NCBI GenBank assembly: GCA_023213395.1
Contig: CM041465.1
Span: 86,559,741 to 86,623,740, forward strand
Direction: 5' to 3'
Length of the DNA stretch: 64,000 nucleotides
Source: Cycas panzhihuaensis
Lineage: Eukaryota > Cycadophyta
This document shows positions 40,936 to 54,579 of the stretch, one piece after another; within the stretch, counting starts at the first letter, position 1; the number at the start of each line of letters is the position of its first letter. The position numbers and the translations under genes were made by a program. Under the pieces are notes generated by a model, which ran no database searches, had not been told where the DNA came from, and worked only from the letters and a program-made list of their open reading frames with translations.

Positions 40936-43900
40936 CTTTTTTTAGGTAAAATATGTCATTAAATTATAAAACCAAATGCAATACAAGAGACTAAAGAGCC
41001 CATTTATTAAGTAGATCTCCTGACCCAATCTTTTACATGTGGTGCACACAAAATTGCAAAATTAGTATGGAGGTTTTTCTTAAGTTGTTTATGGAGAGAA
41101 GTAAAACAAGTAGTGGAACAACCATACCCACACTTCCTTCCATATATGCCCAAAAGTTTGATTAAAGGATAGAACTACATTTTGAAAATATGTTGTAGTT
41201 TAAATTTTCCAAATTTCATGCAAGATAGTTTTGAGAAGAAGCCAGAAGTCTATCAAATAACAACAAATTGTGAACCAACCATATGTCATTGTCCAAGTCC
41301 CTTTAATTAGCCAAAAATGAAAAGGCAGATGACCAATTCAGATTTTAGTGAAGCCTTGATCTAGATTAAAAATCTCAAAGGCAGTTTGTCAGATCTCCTA
41401 AATTAGATGACAGTGCCACCAAATATGATTAAAGTTATCATTGTGAACACCACACACAAGACAAAAAGATTAATGATTCATATTCCATTGATCCTACGTG
41501 TCCTAAAAAATGAAAGCCTTACGCAAAATTTTCTAGTGAAACACATTATGTTTAGGTTATGCCTTCTTCCACCATATCCATCCCCATTTAGCTTGAAGTT
41601 GGACGTGTCAATATTGTTGATTATGTAACAAGTAGTAGAATTATGAAGACTCGAACACCCAATCCCTGGAAAGGAACTCGAGTCCTTCCTTCTCCTCTAA
41701 ATCCTTTAAGGCGACGAGAGGGTCCACTTGTCGAATAAAAAAATTGAGTCTATTAGCGTTTTGCAAGAGCAAAGGTTTGGGCTGAGGATTAATCCCCATC
41801 ACGACTTCAATAAAATCCTTCCACCGAAGATGATCAAAGTCCTAAAATTGAATAGCAGTAAGCCAATTATGAGAACTGAAGAACTGAGCTAAAGGAGCGA
41901 AATCCTCCTAATCGACTAGCAAAGAAAACCATGGAGAAAACCATTTATTTGTCCAAATTTTGACTTGAAGACCTGTTGATCCTAGAAAATATATAGTGTT
42001 ATAGTGGAGATTATCCCAAGTTACCACCATGTGATTCCAAAATATGGATCTTTTGTTTAAATGGTTAGGAGCTGCCAGTTGCTCTTTAGCCAAAAGCGCT
42101 AAACAATACTTCCTCCTAATAATGTGGGTCCATTTATTATTTTCTATGTTTCTTAAGTCCCACAATCACTTTGCCCCTCTCACCTTTACCATGATAAAAG
42201 GGTCTTTGAGACTAAGGCCATCTTGACCCTTGTGATTAGACAACGTGCTCCACTTCACTAGGCAATAGAACCTCGCTTGCATTGACCAAGGTTTCGAGAA
42301 ATCTAATAAACAAACTTCGAATTACTAATAGCACAACTTTGAGAGCTTGAATGATAGACATTAGGTAATTAGGCATTTAGCACATGGTCAATTCTATTAG
42401 ACTCCTTAAGAGATCTAATTGGCCAAGCGTCCAACTCCCTCTTGATTTTAAAGTATAAGAACACCAATCAATAATTTTTAGTCTAGAAGCCCATAGGGAT
42501 ACCTAGGTATTTGAAAATTGTAGATCTAGGGGCGATTGGAACTCCCAAGGTTGTCACCAAAGTTAATTAGTCCTCTATATCTACTACATTGAAGATGATA
42601 GTGGATTTACTATAATAAATCTTCATCTCTGCTACGAGACCAAAAAAACTAAGCACTTAACTCTAAATTTTGATTTCTATATACGAATGATAGCCTAACA
42701 ATATGGTATCATCTACAAAAATTTGGTGTGTTGTGGCCTTTGGCCTTTATTCCATCAATAGAAAGCCCTTAGAAGACCCACAAATTGGAGCCAAACTGAT
42801 AGAGAAGAGAGGCCATCTATGGTGACCACGAAAAGATAAGGAGATAGGGGCATCCATTGCAAATTCCTCTACTAGTATATATGAGGCAATCAACTAAGCC
42901 TTTGATTCTTATGGCCATTGAAACCAAAGAGATCATGGCTTTGATCCAACTAATATGGTCTTTTTGTAATCCCTTTCAAAAAAGGATGGCTAAAAGAAAG
43001 TCCCATTCCACTGTGTCATAAGCCTTGTTAATGTCCAATTTGAGTAGGGTTGCTTGTTGCCCTTTTGTATGTATAGTATGGCTTGTATCATTGTTATATT
43101 GTATGCTATGCAACAACCTTTTATGAAGGTTGTTTGATTTTCATTCACAACCCAAGGAAGAAACTCTTTGGTAGATTAGCTAAGACTTTGGCTATCTATC
43201 TCATCGAGAGTCATTTGAATTTTGCTACACTCCGCAGGGATAGGATTCACCTTGGAGAGAATGATTTGAGCAACTTTGGCCCTAACAACAGAGAAGCCTT
43301 TAGTGGTCCACAAATTGTCGAAGTGATGAAAATTCTTCCCTTGAATTTTGGGTTGTGAATACGTGGTCTCTGTAGGGGAGACTGCAAGCACTTAAGAGAC
43401 CGTTGATGTTGAAATGTTTTAGTATAGTGATTGAAAACTTTTTTATTCTAGTCAACGTGCAACTTCCATTGAATATTGGACCAAGCTCTCAATTTTTTTG
43501 CTTCTTGTTTTTGCATTAAAAGAAATTGGTCATTCAAGTCAATAAGTTTTAATTAGAGATTCGACAAACCTTTACCTTCTTCAAATTCCTTTCAGATAAC
43601 ACAAATTGTAATCAACAAAGATTCCCTTCGTTCCTCAAATTGACATTTATGATCTTTAACAAACATCTTGATGCAAGATTTGAGACCCTTCATAATCATC
43701 GTCCACCAAGCACTAGGGTTGTTTAAACCATCTAGGCTGGTATACAATTCATTCCATCATTGTTACAAGGCAGTCCTAAAGTCCTCCAATTTAAGCAAAC
43801 TTGTGTTGAATTTGAAAATTGTCTTCCCTTTGGTAGAGGGGGCAACTCTAGTGGAAAATTAAATTTTGATGGGTATATGATCAGATATCACGACCGCATT

Positions 43901-46900
43901 TATCGAGATATATTGGTATTGATCAACGAATTGGCTGAGGGAATTTGATATGCAGACTACATCCAATCTTTTAGCTATGCAACTACTACTCTGCCTATTG
44001 TTGGTCCAAGTAAAATTTAGAGGCCCCTTCCAAAGAAGCTCGAAAAACCTAGGGCATCTTTAAGATTGGCAAAAAATGAATTATCTCTTTGATAAGGTCT
44101 TTTGAATTTACTGCTTGATTTGTCATTAGGGTATTCCACAAAGTTGAAATCCCCCAATACTAACATATAGTCTTAATCTGTCTAATTGTTATTTAGAGCT
44201 CCTGCCAAAACTTGCCACAAATCGTGTCTAACACTAGCACTAGTAGAGGCATAGACCCCAATGACCTAACAAACGAATTAATCCTTTTCCATTTTCAAAC
44301 ACAGCCAATCCTAAAAAGGGCTTTCAATATATTGAAGCATCTTCCACTATTTATTCTATAGAATACAAAGCCCTCCAACAAGTCGAACTAGAAGAATTAG
44401 TTTCCATTGAGCTGACGACTAGATACTACGGGTAGTGCGCTAGATATCACTTTCAGACACAATATGAGTTTCTAACATAACCAAAAAATGAGGATGTTGT
44501 TGTCGAACTAAATGTTTTAGCTCTGCATTTGAGAAAGTAGGGAAGACCAATATCCCTAATGTTCTAGGCCATTATTAAAAAGTTATTTCTATCTATTTGA
44601 TTAGAAAGAATTGATGCAACTGAGAGATTTAAATCAAATGCAATGCAGACTATCTTCATTATTGGGCATACATTGTTATAATTGATAGTCATTCACCTTT
44701 AGAGATCTTGACCATTAGCTTTCTGAAACATGATCCAAAAATACTACTTCCTCCATGAGCATATCAACCGAGTTGTCTCGAAGAAGCCCTAACATAGGGG
44801 TTGCATCCATTTCAGATGTATGCCTTTAGATCAATAAAGCAACATTCAACATTTTCTTAAGTTGATCTCTAGAATCATTGAAATCTGCATGTGGATCCTA
44901 TGCACTCGCCAAGTGACCTTTTCTTTGTTTCATGATTGATTAGTTACTAGAGTCCATCTTTCTTTTTCTTTATTTATTTTTGTATGAATTTGCAAAATTT
45001 CCTCATTGTTAAAAGAGTTGTTCCTACCAACTGCTCCTTCTCCTTGCTTACCTTATTGCTAATTAGCTAGGAAGTGGGCCTTTGGCTCAGAATGCCTTCA
45101 TCTCTCCAAGTATCTAAAGTAGGAGGCACTTGAAATAAATGACAAAATTTATGCACATGTCTAACGTTATGACATTGAGTGCATCTGAATAGGACTCCTT
45201 CATAGTCTAGATTAAATTTGATTGACCTATTTGCAACTTTAATAAATAAGTGTTCTTTAAGCGATTCAATTATATCTAACTCAACACACACGTTTGCCAC
45301 CCCCTGGTAATGTGCTCTAAGATGTTCGAGTCTAACTTAATAACCTTACCCAACATGGAGCCAATTTTGATAAAACGTTCTCATTTTTTAAACTCGTTAA
45401 GTGAGAACAGTAATGGATCCAAATTGAAATTTTTAACAACCTTAGGTTACTCAGATCAAACATAAAAGACCACAGTTGAAGGGCTAGACCCAAGTTTCAC
45501 ATGAACTAAGGAACTTCGTATAAAACCTTATCCAAATCTGTGAAAGAGGGTAATATATCAAGGTTATTTGTGTAGATTAATTATGTGACTTTAGGATATA
45601 TTATTAGTATTAGTCTCACTTTATGTGCATTTAAATGTAATTTTGGGTTCATGTCATTAGAGAGGAAAATCCTAACCCTAATGCTCACCCTCAATAATAA
45701 AAGGCAAAATCTCAATGAGGGAGTCATTATTCATTCTCACCTCCAAACTTGCTCTCATATCTTGTTTCATCTTCTTTTTCATTCTCCATTGCCATTGTGT
45801 GCATGTGAATAATTTATCTCCTAGATCCATCATTCCTTCAATCCGTTGTGTTTGAGAAGAAAATATTGAAAAAAACTTTCCCTTTTAGTTCAAATTCAAC
45901 CTTGCCAAAAAGAATAGGTGTCCATACTACTTTCACCCATTCTTCAAGAGACCATATGAGAGGATACAGGTTGTTAAATTTGCTAATAAGTGGCTTTGCC
46001 TATAATTCCATGCATATGCTTTCAACATCCTCAATTGAAAAAGTAATGGTATTTGTTTCATAATCCACCATTCTCGATAATGTGTTTAAGAGGTCTTCAT
46101 CTGTAACGTTGTTCTGGTTCTCAAATTGTGAAACATGGCCCTGAGATGCCAGTGCAAGAGGATTGAGGAGGAAGAAGTCATAGACTTCGTTGAGATGGTT
46201 ATTTCTGTTACATGATTGATAAACCAAGTTATACATATTTCCTTCTAAGGCAGTCCTGAAGAGATTCTTAGGCCTAAATTGATTAGGGCCTCAAATCCTA
46301 CCTATTATTTTGTACTAGAGCAGAGCCTTCCTCCATTGGGATTAAAGACTAGAGAAAAACAAAAGGAAAAACTAATGACACGAAATTTTTTGAAAGGGTC
46401 AATAATACTTACCTATGATCCAAGGACTTTGGTTGCAAATCTAAGCAAAAAATACACATGCAAACTCTAACATCGACATGCAACCTTGATAAGAGGAGGA
46501 AAAGCTAAAAGCATTGATACAAGGCCTAGTCTCCTAACCAAGAGACTCAATTGCAAATCAATGAGAAAATGTCTCGTACAAGCACATGCAACAACATGCA
46601 GCCCATGAAGTAGAGAGTGAGATCCAAAGGAACTGTTTTGGCTCTAATTGATTAAGAAAACATTCTTCCAATAAGATTCAATAATATCGTATCGGGCGTC
46701 GCCGACAAGATGCTCAAATCGTGCTTAGAGTAAAAACTAACCACCCATGTTCACTTGCAAACATCCCTACCCCAATAAAACAAGTGAGGGCCGCTCAAGA
46801 TCTCCTCTATGCCCAATAAAGAGAGAGCATGACCTACAACATCATAGCAGCTGCGCAATGGCAATCAGATTATCTAAGAAACCCTAGTGAGTTTCTGCAA

Positions 46901-46966
46901 TTTCTCCTCTCCATCGCTCCTTCCCAATCGAAAAATACAAACCAAGTGTTATCCTTATAAAGTACA
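40936..46966 (-). mobile_element. Full-length LINE, copy 2
   Basis: Same as 14907-20949. Target-site duplication at 40925-40935 and 46967-46976. The FVDD box is at about 42700-42730 and the ORF1 zinc knuckle lies within 45067-45300. Confidence 0.8.
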
Positions 46967-47132
46967 CACTTTGATCTAAATTCACAATTTATCATGTCCT
47001 TTGAACATTTATGAGCCCAATTCCCTTCATATCCAAACATCAATAATATAATTCATATCTAGCAAAATAAAAAAATCATATCTAGCAAATTATCAACTAA
47101 TGCAACTTCAAACATTTTATTCCCTTTTTTCG

Positions 47133-47439
47133 TTTTTTTGGTAAGATTTAATAAATGTGGAGCTTTAAAAGGGGACCCCAACCGCTTTACAAAATCTATC
47201 AAATTGGCCTTTTAAATCTATTGTGACAAAACCACACCTACTACATCTACTAAACCCCCCGCCATGACAAGCCCAATGCCTAATTATTTGCATCAAGCTA
47301 CTTATCTGCCACACCAATCCCAATAGCCAACTCAAACTTCCTACCAATGTTTATGCCTTCCAAGTCTTTCTTAACCACATCCGTAATCTCATCAGGAATC
47401 ATATCCCTCCAAACCCTTTTTTCAAACCTTACATTTCTT
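47133..47439 (-). mobile_element. 5'-truncated LINE 3' end, copy 2
   Basis: Same as 21115-21420. Confidence 0.55.
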
Positions 47440-47517
47440 TAAGGTTTATTTTCCTTTGATTAAAAGATATATCAAATAAAAAAGCCCCTTTACCAAAGAT
47501 CAAAATTTTTACATCCA

Positions 47518-47849
47518 TATTCAAATTAAATTTGAACGCCCAATAACTTCTATTTGTTTTTACAACTCTTATATTACTCTTTACAATTTTTATTTGTTAT
47601 AAAATTTATTTTACCTTGGAGCCTTGTCAAGGCAAGATTTTACCCTACACCACCCAATCACTAATTATCACCAATCTAATTAATATTCAAATTAAATTCA
47701 AATGCCCAATAACTTCTATTTGTTTTTACAACTCTTATATTACTCTACAATTTTTATTTGTTATAAAATTTATTTTACCTTGGAGCCTTGTCAATGCAAG
47801 ATTTTACCCTACACCACCCAATCACTAATTATCACCAATCTAATTAAAA
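47518..47849. repeat. Two-copy tandem duplication, copy 2
   Basis: Same as 21501-21831, with units starting at 47518 and 47684. Confidence 0.85.
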
Positions 47850-47912
47850 CATAATATTAAAGAAAATGGTCAAATGATAACAAGAAGTCAAAAGAACATA
47901 AATACCTCATCT

Positions 47913-48164
47913 TTTTTTTTTTTTTTTTTTGTAATTGAACAGGAGGAGGTATCATAACACACTCACTCGGAAACACACGCACCCTACTAATCCTCCCCCT
48001 GAGCTCCTAGGGGTTAAACCTTTAACGTCCGTGCACCGCTATAGTAGCCGCTAGCAAACACACTTGGACAGTCCCCAGTCCACCGCATCGGTCAAGGCTC
48101 CAAGACTCGAACTTGGGGTTCCGCAACCGCGTCGGAACTACTTATCGACACGTCCTTTGGGGAC
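47913..48164 (-). mobile_element. tRNA-derived SINE, copy 2
   Basis: Same as 21895-22147, flanked by CCTCATCT at 47905-47912 and 48165-48172. The body around 48060-48100 and the tRNA-like head near 48145 differ in several clustered bases from copy 1. Confidence 0.8.
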
Positions 48165-49407
48165 CCTCATCTATTTCTATTACCAATTTTAATATTGCAA
48201 TTAAAAGTCAAACGTTAGGGTACATCGATAGGTATCTACCCTACAATGTTGAAATCCGAAGTCCAACCCCCTAAGGGGTTGTAGCAAAGAATTAAATGAA
48301 AGGGTGACAAACCCCAACAAACAAGGATCTAATTCTATATTTCAAAAAAACAGAAGATTTTATTCAAAAAGAGAAGATTTTATCATAACACCCAAATAGT
48401 ATGACCCAATTGTGCAGCCAAATAGAAATACCAAAAAATCATCTACTGGCCTAAAAAGGATACAATGTTCTAAAAAGAATACAAGCCCCTTGGCTAAGTA
48501 ATCCTTCAAATTTCTACATTTTCATAAATTAAATATAATATTAGTTCACCCTAATTTAACTTCTTTTCCCATACTTGATTAAAAAACACCCCTTCCAACA
48601 CAAAGTGTGACTATACATCGTAACTTCCACTATCTTCAAGGTTGTTGGGAAATATACAAGAGAAGCGATTTACTCCATATATTCCATGACTACACAAAAA
48701 TCACTAGCCCAACCTTAAGAGCACCCCCCCACACCTAAATCAAAGTGATGAAAATGGTGGCCTACATATTTTACTAAAAAAAGAGATGAAAATTTTAGAA
48801 AAAAACAAAAAATCAAAACAAATACAAGGCTTAGATCATAATACTTCTATCCACCAGTCAAAGAAATATTTAGAAACATATTAGCAAAGAAAAAGGATAT
48901 ACCCCACTCTTCCTATAGAGATGTGAAAATGTCAATCCTTTGAAGCATATGAATTTTGCAATAAAGTATCCATCACAAAACATCTCAACCCTCCCTTCGT
49001 TAGACTTTCAAAAGGAAAAGAGGAACAAGTCAATCCCATATCATCTTCAACATTCAATCATTCATTTATCTTTATCAAAATCTAGCGCCTAAGGAACAAT
49101 TCAATCCCATTCAATCCTCAAAATTCAATCATTCATTTATGTTTATCAAAATCTACTGCCAATAATTCTACACTTTCATTTGCTTAAACACCTATTAAAT
49201 GATGCCATGCTACAAGGAATCATTGCACACTTCCATTTGCTATAATGCCTACTAAATAATGTTATACAACAATGGTGAAATTACATATTTAAATTTGTTT
49301 CAAAGCTTTTGACTAGGCAAATCATATATATTCTATTTATAGCATTTTATTAGAGCCTCGATGGGTATAACTTTAGAAGTTTGTGACCCTTTTGTATCAC
49401 AACAATT

Positions 49408-49773
49408 TCAAGTTAGGAACAAAAATAGTGAGGTAAAACTAATAATTACAACACCAAACAATCCAATTGTAATGTAACTCAAAAATCTCCTCCATGAATA
49501 AATCAATAAAAGCATTGGACTAGTACCAAAGTGAAGTAGTCCAGCAATTCTTCTGCAATTTACCATGCACATCAAAAAATTAAACGAGACTAGGCACTTC
49601 AAACTCGAAACTTCACAATAACCAAGGCAATAAATTTTATGGTCCACAAAATGTTCAATATAATTTTTTTTAGTTAAAACACATTTTACATTCGAAAGAG
49701 TCTTTATAATTACATCTTTTTGCCCTATTTGGCTGGTCTTTAAGAGATCTAGGATGGATGTTGAATTGCACAA
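49408..49773 (-). CDS. Unrecognised 121-codon frame, copy 2
   Basis: Same as 23385-23750, identical in translation. Confidence 0.15.
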   Translation of the reverse strand: MCNSTSILDLLKTSQIGQKDVIIKTLSNVKCVLTKKNYIEHFVDHKIYCLGYCEVSSLKCLVSFNFLMCMVNCRRIAGLLHFGTSPMLLLIYSWRRFLSYITIGLFGVVIISFTSLFLFLT

Positions 49774-50436
49774 CCTATTAGAAACTAATGGTTAACAGTT
49801 TCAAAACTTATGCCTTCTCCCTTTGCAAGCTACATTTGTTCTGATTTAGCTTACTGATTCATCATTTCCTCAAGCTAAGTGTATGAATGAGATACAAATG
49901 AACTCCCTCTGAGAATCTGAATATAAGAATTTGATTTCTGTATTCTTGAGCTTCATCATGATTCTATAGCCATGATCACAAGAAATAAATACTTTCAGAG
50001 TTTACCATGGATAAAACCCTGATACATAACAGCCAACTTTTGTGCCAGACAATAGGAGATCCACTTTTCTCAGAAACCTAGCTGGCACTAGCATATTTGT
50101 AAAGGTGCACAACAACCCAACTCAGACCTGTACAGGATACCAAAGTCTTCCATGCGCTCTACACAGAATGGAAAATACAAGCATATATGCATTCGCTAAT
50201 CAAACACTTGCCACAACAGGAGGAGGACTCACTCCCTTGGCATAAAGAAGCTTACAACCTATAAAAATTCTCTAGCCTTGGAGCAACTGCCGTAAGGAAA
50301 ATGGCTATGTTTATCCATCGAGGCAGCAAATGCAACATACGTTTCCCAAGAGTAACACCCTTCCGTACAAATTTCCACGATGCATTTTTTAGGTAAGTGA
50401 GGCATTTTTAGGTATGTGATCTGTGTTATAGATGAT

Positions 50437-50880
50437 CTATTGCTTGAACAGTTCAACAGACTTTCTGAAAAGCAATCCGCTAATCTCAATCCCTTGTTAG
50501 CACCTTCTGATTAAGGCTCATAAATTAGTATTTCCTGAAATCAGAATGTACAGAAACACACACCCAAACTGATTCTCTCTTAAGTCAAGTGAATTTCTCA
50601 TTGGCTGAGAGGAATCGATCTAAACAAAATCAAAATTAAAAGCAAATATTTAGACTCAACAAAATAATGGCCATTCAAAAATAGCAGGAAAATAAAATTA
50701 AAGAAACAAATAAAAGAATCGAAACATAATAATGCACTCTAAATACTACTGCATGTTTAATCGCATCTGAGTGCATGAAAACCATATACATCGACTAACT
50801 TGGATAAGCCGAAACCCTGCCCTCAGAAAAAGAAATCCAAATCCCCCCATTCCCCATGACTGCAGACCACATGGCACAAC
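50437..50880 (-). pseudogene. Possible spliced-gene remnant, copy 2
   Basis: Same as 24412-24850, with a 2-base deletion near 50461 and extra bases around 50780-50840 that break the reading. Confidence 0.2.
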
Positions 50881-51643
50881 AACCCACTACTTAACCCTTC
50901 TCCTCCTGTAAAGACTACCCTCGAATTTAGAGACTACCCTCCGCTTTTCCTAATCACATGTAACCCTAATCCTTGTCTTTTCTCCATGGAATCTCCGTTT
51001 TTTTATTTTAAATTACTTTTACCAATTCAGGGTGTCCACGACTCTACGTTTCTAAGTTTGTTTAGTTTGTCAAGAGTAAACATGTACAACATGTATGGTC
51101 GGTGGCGTGGTACGATTTTAGAGGTGAAGGAAGAATTAGATGTGATCAAACCATTCCTTAAATTTAAATGTGTGTTCAACACATTCGCCCCCAAATGTCT
51201 ACGTGTTCAAAAACATTTACAAAAGCACAAGATAGACATGGAAGATTGGTAAAGGAATTCTTTATATAATAAAGATATGTTTATGGAACTTTTCAATTTA
51301 GAGTTTTAAAAAAAATACAAATATGTACTAAAAATAAGGTGTAGAAGGTGGTTGTTATGGCATGTAGCTTGAATGAAACCATTTGTAAGTGGCCATAACA
51401 TGTTGCATGCATAATCAAGTTGAAATTTAAAATAAGTTTGTTTCCTCTTTTTAATCTATCTAGATTGAATTTGTCACAAGCAATTATCATGATATATTAT
51501 TATATTAATGTGAATTATGGTGAAAAAATGGAGTTTCACATCATTGACCCTTATAAATAAAGAAAATATATAATTATTAAGAAAGCATTAATTTACATTA
51601 ACATAATTATGACCAATAATATAGAATATAATGCAATACCATA

Positions 51644-51921
51644 AAATATAATATAAAGTAACATAATATAATGTAATATAGCATAATGTAATATAATAAG
51701 ATAAGATATTATATTATATTAGCAACCTTTATCATAAAAAAGGGTAAAAGAATATATGATCTCTGTTTTTGCATGTGTACACATATATACATAAATCTCC
51801 CATTCATATTTAATCAAGTATATTTCTAATATATAAACTTAGAAAGAATGGAAGATTTAATTATATAAAATTAGTAAACCAAATTTAACTAGAAAATTTA
51901 TCATTAAAAGAGTATTATCAT
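51644..51921. other. Low-complexity AT-rich spacer
   Basis: Unique sequence starts here. About 51644-51722 is an irregular TAATATAA/ATAATGTAA-type simple repeat. The rest is AT-rich without a recognised feature. Confidence 0.6.
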
Positions 51922-52244
51922 TGTCAAAGAAATTAGGATTGCATTGTGAATTGAAGTAGGAGTAAACAAGAATGATGAGATTGCAATAAAAAAGATAAAA
52001 AAATAATTTTTATTATATCACCTATAACACATGCTCAAAGCTCTTCTAAAATCTCCAATGCAATCACCCTTCAAATACATAGTCTGAATTTTTCTAAAGA
52101 ACATTGATTCACTCCTTGATTTATAGAGAGAATCAAGGAGTTAGAAAAGTTATATAGAAGTAACTAATCCTCTCATTAATTAATCCAACATAAAATGTAT
52201 TATAAATATTACACTTTATTAATGAAATATGCATTACTTTGTCA
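51922..52244 (-). repeat. 3' LTR of the copia element
   Basis: On the minus strand it starts TGACAAAGTAATG directly after the polypurine tract and ends CTTTGACA (at 51922 on the plus strand), giving 323 bp with TG...CA ends. The left boundary is inferred. The LTR is related to the solo copy at 117-438. Confidence 0.7.
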
Positions 52245-52256
52245 CCCCCTCATAAT
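52245..52256 (-). promoter_or_regulatory. Polypurine tract of the copia element
   Basis: Minus strand ATTATGAGGGGG lies immediately before the LTR start TGACA, the usual place for the plus-strand primer in reverse transcription. Confidence 0.75.
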
Positions 52257-52289
52257 GTATAATTTATTATCTTTAACAAACAAAAGCTT

Positions 52290-52770
52290 CTTGAACCTCT
52301 CAAATTTCTCACGACTTAAAACTTTAGTAAAAATCTCTATAAGTAGATCATTTGTTAAACATTATAGCAATTCATTTGTTTTGCCCTGCACTTATTCTCA
52401 AATGAAATAATAATATACCTAGACATACTTTGTCTTGGCATGAAATATTAGATTCTTTAATAATTGAATTGCACTTTAACTATCGCAAAACAATTGTATA
52501 GGCTCATCTTGAAAAAGCTTAAAATATTCAAGTAACTTCCTTAACCAAATTGCTTCATATGATAGTGACTTTATAACCAAGTTGCAATAGTGACTTTATA
52601 TCCTACTTCTATAAAAGACAATGAGATGGTAGACTACTTTTTATTGCACCAAGAAATCAAATCAAAACCAAATATAAATAAAAATTATATCATTGATTTT
52701 TTATCATCAACATCTCCATCCCAATCTAAGTCAGTATAATTATGCACCTTGAACTCATAAGCTCTTGAGA
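52290..52770 (-). pseudogene. Copia RNase H, broken
   Basis: Near 52740-52690 the minus strand reads NYTDLDWDGDVDDKKS, the copia RNase H motif (Y.DSDWAGD.DDRKS). The downstream ISWCNKK block fits the family's SW.SKKQ, and stops follow. Upstream (53023-52829) the linker between reverse transcriptase and RNase H reads GTLYRQLVGSLIYLINTRLG. Confidence 0.75.
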
Positions 52771-54300
52771 ATAAAAGTTTAAATCTAATAGTGCCTTTGG
52801 TATACCTCAATATGCACTTAATTGCTTTCTAATGAAAGATAGATGGAGCATTCATAAAACCAGTTATAATACTAGCATCATAATTGATACCAAGTCTAGT
52901 ATTTATGAGATAAATGAGACTTCCCACTAATTGTCTATATAATGTGCCATCAATAGTCCTAGGACCAACTTCTATAAGTATAGCCATTAACTTACAATCT
53001 TCTATATGAAAACGTTTTATCAAAATATATGCATACTTAGACTATGAAACAAATATGATGTCTTCATTCTGCCAAAATTTCAAACCAAGGTAATAATGCA
53101 GAATACCAAAATCAGACATCTCAAAGACTTTAGAAATGTCTTATTTAAGAGATTATATCTGAGAAGTGCTACTTCAAGTGAAAATAAGATCATCAACATG
53201 TTGAGAAGACAAGGTCCCAACCCTTAAACCGCCACCAAGATCTAAACTATTCTTGCAACTAGTTACAAAAATCGAAACTAAAAATTACATGCAAGTTTTT
53301 AAACCAGAGATAAAACTATAAACTGAACAAGAAAGCCAAGCACACAAATATACCCGATATAACGTGGTAAAACCCTAACAGTGTGCTAGGGAAACATCCA
53401 CACAAGAAAGGTATCGATCTTTATTGTCAAAAAATGGAGAAAATGTACATGATCCTGTAATAGAGTGCTCACAGCAACAACAACCAGCCGTCGAACTCCT
53501 CACAGTACATTGAACACTATCAACATAATGAAAAATGCCCTAAATCAGGCTACTTGAGAGGGTCATCCAAGGCACAAATCTCGACCGTAGAATCTAGGGT
53601 ATTTTGAGTGAATGACCATGATTCTCTTTACAATTTAATATACTTCCAGTGCTAAATTTTTGGGTCAAGGGCTATCGCCCCCAAACCCCCTCTTTGCGAG
53701 GGGCGTTCCATACCCCCCGCACTCCCCTAGCCAAGGGAGGCTCCCGCCCCCCTTAGAACCACCCAAGGAAGGTTTGAGAGGAACTTGCGCTGCCAACATG
53801 TTAAAATTTTAGCCTCCAACTATTGTTGTCACATTACCCAACACAGCATAGAGAACAATAATAAGTATTTCATCATTCTCATGTTTGCTGTATAAATTGT
53901 AATATGATTCACAATGGATGAAATTAGAAGTGAAGAAATATTCATCAATACAAGCATACCATGCTCTTGGTGCCTATTTAAACCTATATAAAGATTTCTT
54001 CAACCTGCATACAAGTCTCTCCTAGCCAGTTTATACAAAGTTTATAGGTTACTGCATATAAACTTCTTCATCAAAAATGTCATGAAAAAATTCACTCTTA
54101 ACATCCATTTGATGGAGTTTCCAACCAAATTGAGATGCAAGGGTAGTTAGTAATCGGATGATAGTCATTTTTACTACCGGTGCAAAGGTTTCTTCAAAAT
54201 AGACATCTTCAATTTGAACATAACCTTTAGCTACAAGTCGAGCCTTGTATCTATTAATATCACCATTTAATTGATACTTCACCTTGTATACCCATTTCTA
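52771..54300 (-). pseudogene. Copia reverse transcriptase, split by insertion
   Basis: The 5' part (54282-54049) has YKARLVAKGYVQ, FEETFAPVVKMTIIRLL and LHQMDVKSEFFHD with the first catalytic aspartate. A segment near 53970-53870 reads APRAWYACIDEYFF and DEILIIVLY, the approach to the catalytic box. The YVDD tyrosine codon is then separated from the rest of the box (VDDLIFT, reading away from about 53198) by the insertion at 53199-53843. Confidence 0.85.
53199..53843 (-). mobile_element. Solo-LTR-like insertion in the copia YVDD box
   Basis: On the minus strand the insert starts TGTTGGGTAATGTGACAAC at 53843 and ends TTCTCAACA at 53199, with the TG...CA and TGTTG/CAACA inverted termini of an LTR. 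It is flanked by CAACA (53194-53198) and CAGCA (53844-53848), a 5-bp target-site duplication with one change. Its first and last 100 bp are not repeats of each other, so it is a single LTR, not a TRIM. It contains GC-rich, G-run-rich sequence at about 53680-53760, unlike the AT-rich host element. Confidence 0.75.
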
Positions 54301-54579
54301 ACCAATTACTTTCCTCCCAAGTGGAAGCTCAATAAGATCCCAAGTATCATTCTTCAATATTGAGTTATATTCCTCTTATATTACTAACTGCCAATGAGAT
54401 ACATCTTTAGCTCAATAAGATCCCAAGTATCATTCTTCAATATTGAGTATCATCTTTAGCTTCAGTAAAAAATTCAGGTTCACCTATATTTAAGACATTA
54501 GATATCAGCATAAATTTTACTTTATTATGTGCTTGCACACCTAAACTAATGTCAATATTACTAATCATGGAATCTTTTA

